In this document: one piece after another, positions 59,426-64,000 of the stretch
How positions within the stretch are numbered: position 1 is the first letter of the stretch
Layout of the letters: each line of letters starts with the position of its first letter
NCBI GenBank assembly: GCA_032821775.1
Contig: JAVLRN010000009.1
Coordinates: 1,674,001 to 1,738,000 of the forward strand
Origin: Sanguinoderma infundibulare
Lineage: Eukaryota > Basidiomycota > Agaricomycetes > Polyporales > Polyporaceae
DNA length: 64,000 nucleotides
Direction: 5' to 3'
Position numbers and translations under genes: made by a program
The notes under the pieces: model-generated
Seen by the model: only the letters and a program-made list of their open reading frames with translations
Told to the model about the DNA's origin: nothing
Database searches by the model: none

Positions 59426-61277
59426 ATGGGACCAGAACCGTGAGCGTCCGTTTCTATTTCTCTGGCGTATATTATGCCGCCATATCTGCGCCCACGGCTG
59501 TACCTGTCCCCCTTCCTTCCTTTGCGCATGTCCCTCGCATGGCATAACGTACAGCTACTCAACCGGCTCCCGTCTGCCCAGCTTTGTCAACTACTTCAGT
59601 GGTAACCCCCTCAACCGCCTCGCCTGGCTCCGCACCTCCCAGCCGTTCCTCAACGCCATCATCCACGCGCCCGCAACGCGCTGGCTCGTCTTCCGCGAGG
59701 GTCAGCCGCTCCTCCAATCCTCCGTCTCGGCCGAAGCGGATGCATCCTCAGGCACGTTCAAGCCCTCCCTCGCCCGCCTGACTACCCCCAACGTCTCGTC
59801 CCTTCTGGGCCCAGAGCCGTTCTTTGCCCAAGGCCAGCACCAAGGCCAGCTCGCGCCCCCGGACATCAAGGCGCTCGAAGCGGCGCGCCTCCGCGGAAAC
59901 CCGATCGTCTTCCTCGGCCTGCACGAGACTGATACGACACACGAGCACGCCCTGCCCTCGTCCCACTTCAGCGCCAAGGCGGATCCGCAGACGGTGATCG
60001 AGAACATCAGCGGCACGCCGTACTTCTCCCTCGATGTGAGCGATGCGGACCAGGCCGAGGTCGATCGGGTCCTTCGCGCGAGTGCCGCCGTTCAGGACGG
60101 GCAGGGCACGCAGCTTGTCTTCACGGAGCCGAGGGCTGCGATGGGATCCCTCGATGCCTTTGAGGCTGCGATATTTGCCGAGGCGCGCAGCATCGTGGAT
60201 TGGAATGCGCGAAACAAGGTGCGTCTCCTTCCTGCTTCAATCCTCGGCCCAAGGCTACCGCCGCCGGAGATACACTGGCAGCTTACGGAACGGTTGCTCA
60301 TGCATCTGCGCGCCCGGTACCAGTTCTGTCCCGCATGCGGAAACTCTGTTCACTCGTCCTGGGCCGGCTGGAAGCTCACATGCTCAACGCTGCTCCCGTG
60401 GGCGGATAACGCCGGCAAGAAGCCGTGTCCGACCGCTACCGGCCTTCACAACTACTCGCATCCGAGGACAGATCCAGTCGTCATCATGGCTGTGGTGGAT
60501 GAGACCGGCGACAAGATCCTCATGGGCCGCAATGTGCGTGTCGTCCGTTCGCTTAGCAGTCCGTCGTCTATCCCCCATTCATTCGAATTGGTCATTGCAG
60601 AAAAAATGGCCCAAGAACTTCTGGTCGTGCTTGTCAGGGTTCAACGAGCCGGGCGAGTCCTTTGAAGATGCGGTCAAGCGAGAGATGTGGGAGGAGGCTG
60701 GCGTGAAGGTGTGGAACGTCCGCTATCACTCTTCTCAGCCATGGGTATGTCACGTTTCCATGCCGGCGCGCGTCGCCTCGTATGTCTAACGCTTATCCGG
60801 ACCCTAGTCCTTCCCTGCCAACCTCATGTGCGGATTCTATGCGACCGCAAGCTCGAGCGAGCCGCTGCGCACCGATCTCGACAATGAATTGGAGGGTGCG
60901 TGGTGGTATCTCACATCTTGCCTCCACCTGATCCCTGACATACCCTGCTGATCGTGGTGTCATCTGGCGCTCCTCCAGAGGCCCGGTGGTTCACACGTGA
61001 AGAGCTGCTGGCCGTTCTCAGCCATACAGATGGGACCAGGATCACGCGACAGGAACACAGAGAGATCGCCGCTACAGCCGAGAACAGCAACCCGAACGCA
61101 AACCACGACGCAGCGTCGGCGGACGCCAAAGGAGTGAAGAGCACTGTTTCGCCAGTGGGCGACGCGCCTCCATTCAAGATCCCCCCTCGTACTGCGATCG
61201 GAGGTGTGATTCTAAGTGAATGGGCGTACGGGCGTGCAGGACCCCAGCCGGTAACGCCGAAATTAGGCAATTTATGA
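59426..61277 (+). CDS. NPY1: NADH pyrophosphatase (Nudix, NUDT12/Npy1 type)
   Basis: The enzyme hydrolyses NAD(P)H to NMNH and AMP, usually in peroxisomes. A 14-nt first exon (59426-59439, MGPEP) splices at 59555 to YSTGSRLPSFVNYFSGNPLN. The middle carries FEAAIFAEARSIVDWNARNK; after a 106-bp intron the zinc ribbon is FCPACGNSVHSSWAGWKLTC. Next come TGLHNYSHPRTDPVVIMAV and, after another intron, the Nudix box GFNEPGESFEDAVKREMWEE (GX5EX7REUXEEXG) with AGV. Also typical are SFPANLMCGFYA and EARWFTREEL. The protein ends PKLGNL; the last three residues are only loosely like the peroxisomal -PNL of human NUDT12. Reading through the intron at 60219 would give a false insert. Confidence 0.93.
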
Positions 61278-61771
61278 AGGGGAGATCCTACGCGCGAAGT
61301 TTGGCTTCTCCGGCAGTGCACGAGGAAGAATGGACGTCACCGCAATAGGTGGAAGGAACCAAGCTACACAACGAACATGCTAGGATTGTATTTGTACAAA
61401 GACGAGATATCCGACCGTGATGATGCTGACGACGACACGACGACGATGACGCTACTTCTACAAGGGAGCCTGGTTAACGATGATGAGGGGCGATAAGTAG
61501 TTGGTGAGGTATACGCCTGCCCTCTACAACGAGGGGCGGGTCGGACGAATACTGTACAGGGCTTGGCTGAGCCTACTCACAAACACGGGCTGGCCGGGTA
61601 TGACGTTATGTGATCAAACATGCCGTCGAGGCACACACAACCAGCCCGGCCAAGCGGGAACTCGGGAAAACGCAGGCATCGTGCTCGAGGCAAAACCACG
61701 CACGGCACGACGAGAGCGGAGCCAGAGCTGGCGCCTGAGGCAGAGGCCTGAAGCTCCTGCCACTCCAGGCT
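61278..61771. other. Convergent intergenic region
   Basis: 494 bp between the end of NPY1 and the end of the Ser/Pro-rich gene. A short GAC/GATG-type low-complexity tract lies near 61415-61455. No gene seen. Confidence 0.45.
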
Positions 61772-63620
61772 TCACGCAGAGCCGCCACGAGGCCTCGTCG
61801 AGTCCCTCTCCTCTGGGCGGTACGCCCAGATGCTCGGGCTCCCCGTGGGGCTCGCGCTGGGCAGCCTGGGCAGGAGGACCACGTCGTCTCCGTCCTGTAC
61901 GACATGTGCGCGTAGCGGAAAGAGAAAATGCGTGTCAATTCAGATAAACTGGTGCCAAACGGCCGGCAGCGTGCACAAACACGCACCTCGAGGATGCGGT
62001 CGTACGGGGGCCCACGTGTCAGTGCGAGTCCGTGACCTGGAGGAGTGGACTCGTTGCGTGTCTGGGGGCGTGCGAGGGCCCCAACGTTGAAGCTCGCGCT
62101 CGCTCCGCCAGCGACCGGGCTTGCCATCAAGGAGCGCGGAGGCGGGCTCGCGGGGAGGCCGCCGCCTGGGTACTGACCGTAGCATGACGTCGGGCTGGCC
62201 AGCGGCAGCTGGTGGGCGTTCCCGGGATAGACGGGCTGGACTTGGACTGGCTGGAGCAGGAGGGACTAGACAGAGAACACATGGATGAGCGCGCCAACAC
62301 CACGCTCGATATATAGCAATCGGGCTCGTACACGTCCTGGCTGCGGCCGTTGGGCATTCGCCTCCTCCTCCTCGGCCAGCCGCCGGACCTCGCGCTGCAT
62401 CCGCCGCACGCGGGTGATGGCGACCCCCGCGCGACGCGTCTTCTTCTTCCGAGGCTGGCCTTCCGCGGTCTGGGCCCCCCCTGCCTGGCCCTGCGCGTCC
62501 TGCGCCTGGTCGTCCTGCTCGTCCGCGTCTGCGTCAGCATCCGCGTACTGGGTCGAGACCGCGCTCGTGCTCGAGTGCGGGTTCTGAGAGCTAGAGCCCG
62601 AGGGAAATGAGAGCTGTGAGGATTCTGCCGCGATGCGTTCGCCTGCAACACGATCAGCGCCCCTCCGCGTGGCTGCCAGAAGCTGCTCAGTGCGCGCACC
62701 AACACCGGGCCCGCCCCGTGATGCGGACGTCGACGGCGGCGGATAGTGGGCCATGGCCGTGACCGAAACGACCGGGATGCCAGACACAGAGAAAGGGTCC
62801 GCCTGGGGTGCGCCAAGGTGCTCGAACGCAGGAGCGAGCCTGAGGGTGTCCGCGAGAGCGGGGGTGGCAGGAGTGGAGGCCCTCGAGGGAGAAGAAGAGC
62901 GTTCGCCCAGGGGGAGAGCCAAAGTACCAACGGCTGAAGCGGCGGCGCATGACTGCAGGCCTGTTTCGTCGCCGACTCCGCATTGTGCAGGAGCAGCATC
63001 CGGGATTGTCGCCACAGAAGCCTGAGCCCCTCCTGGATCCGCTGAGCGCCGCGAGCGTGAACGTGGGCGTGGACGGGAACGTCCTTCGTCCGATTCGGGG
63101 GCTGGCGTGCCGTTCCGTAGCAGATAAGCGAAGAAACGAGGAAAGCGGTCGGTAGCGTGTTGGGATTCTGCCACAGAGTCGCTCCGGATCTCTGTCGTCT
63201 TGGGCTCCTGTTTTGTCGTCGATTGTGCCCGACGAGCGTTTGGAGGAGGAGAAGTGCCCGATGAGGTAATCAGAGGAGAACGGAAGCCAGTGATGTTTGC
63301 CGCGAGTGAGGCGTCGAGAGCCGCGGTGCTGTTCGAGAGACCCTGAGATGGTAGTGGTGTCCAATGGGTCAGTGTCAAAGATAGAGATAATGTGCGTCTG
63401 ATGTCAGGCGTCATCTCCCCCCTCATGTAGGCAGGCAGGAACGACCCTGTCTCCAGCTTGCTAGCCAACCGAGCATGGCTTATGGAAGGGGTGTCGCGTT
63501 CCGTCGCAAGGCGCGATGGCGGGCCATGGGAGCTCTGGTGTCGATCTGCACATAATAGCTCAGCAAACAGCCGGAGTGGCAAAAGCGAAGAGCAGTCCAC
63601 TTACTCGTCAGAATAACCAT
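61772..63620 (-). CDS. Ser/Pro-rich protein of unknown function with basic helical segment
   Basis: I do not recognise the family. Exon 1 (MVILT) splices to NRHQSSHGPPSRLATERDTP; a long exon follows with FPRFFAYLLRNGTPAPES, an Arg/Ser-rich tract (RPRPRSRSRRS), an Ala/Ser/Pro-rich stretch and an acidic (AD)n run (YADADADADEQDDQ). A basic, probably helical segment, RKKKTRRAGVAITRVRRMQR then EVRRLAEEEEANAQ, is the most protein-like part and looks nuclear. Splicing at 62330 and 62267 leads to SLLLQPVQVQPVYPGNAHQL, YGQYPGGGLPASPPPRSLM and, after a third intron, a short end at 61772. Intron choices keep the frame open but are not proven. Confidence 0.65.
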
Positions 63621-64000
63621 AGTGCGTGTGTAGACAGCCGACGAGATCTACAGGTGCCCTAAAAAGAAGTGGAGCTGCAGCGACGAAGGAGGCGTGGAGA
63701 ATGACGCGAGGTGTTCCGAGGATTTGGATTTAGACTGTGTGTGCCCTTCCACGGAGAAAGATGAGGCGAAGACGAGGTCGAAGGCAGCCACGCTCCTAGC
63801 TCGCCGGTGATTGAACTCAGTGCGACCGTTATGTTGGGCTTGATGCACGCAGAAAGGACGTACAAGAAGGCAACGCGATTGCGCTGCTAGACCCCGGAAG
63901 ACACGTTGCCCGAGTAGGAAGCGGATGACGTCGGAAGATATCGCAGAATGTAGAGAGGGTCAGTCAGGAGAGGGAGGATGGGTGGGCGCTGAGGTGTACC
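63621..64000. other. Upstream region at window end
   Basis: 380 bp upstream of the Ser/Pro-rich gene. The ORFs at 63648-63865 are short and unsupported. Confidence 0.4.

Noticed and set aside
60219..60324. In-frame insert in NADH pyrophosphatase before the zinc ribbon
   Set aside because: The stretch starts with GTGCGT and ends CAG, and removing it joins NARNK to FCPACG exactly as in the family; it is an intron.

Overview
The window comes from the nuclear genome of a filamentous basidiomycete, most likely a wood- or litter-decaying agaricomycete. The support is dense genes split by many short GT-AG introns (mostly about 50-60 bp), GC-rich coding sequence, an AA9 lytic polysaccharide monooxygenase and a GH28 rhamnogalacturonase. 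The species is inferred, not read. I found 24 protein genes (one cut by the left edge), one decayed gene and one doubtful small ORF. I saw no rRNA, tRNA, intact transposon or CRISPR array.

Layout. 1-4881 (+): 3' half of a CSF1/BLTP1-type lipid-transfer protein. 5115-6077 (-): Yip1. 6316-7373 (+): Nsa2. 7616-8370 (+): a PRKRIP1-like splicing-associated protein. 8993-10184 (+): secreted AA9. 10741-12169 (+): phosphopantothenate-cysteine ligase. 12809-18259 (+): very large SET-domain H3K9-type methyltransferase with a cluster of SUMO-interaction-like motifs. 18493-20897 (-): Mgs1/WRNIP1 ATPase. 21555-22717 (+): pyroglutamyl peptidase. 23400-24551 and 24905-25713 (+): tandem APS kinases. 26098-29095 (-): Nak1/Kic1 kinase. 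29552-31489 (-): rhamnogalacturonase. 32429-34383 (+): eIF2B gamma. 34513-37430 (-): eIF3c. 37764-38725 (-): membrane protein made of two homologous halves. 38845-39808 (-): broken proline-racemase-family gene. 40262-42755 (+): CLASP-N protein. 43079-43462 (-): mitochondrial bL34. 43777-48314 (+): CLIP-170 homologue. 49645-51679 (+): GPI-anchored aspartic protease. 52817-54255 (+): eIF2 alpha. 54608-56291 (-): Ymc1-type carrier. 56292-59425: gene-poor. 59426-61277 (+): NADH pyrophosphatase. 61772-63620 (-): Ser/Pro-rich protein of unknown function.

Most genes are housekeeping and unrelated to their neighbours. Three groupings stand out: the tandem sulfate-activation kinases; a CLASP-domain gene beside a CLIP-170 gene on the same strand (two microtubule plus-end protein families); and three translation-initiation genes (eIF2B gamma, eIF3c, eIF2 alpha) within about 22 kb.

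I found no new multi-gene defence or biosynthetic system. The most informative observations are gene-structure ones: a 7-nt microexon that completes a UBZ zinc finger in WRNIP1, SIM-like motifs on the SET protein, an internal duplication that kept an intron position in the two-fold membrane protein, and a pseudogene with a sound front half and a collapsed back half.
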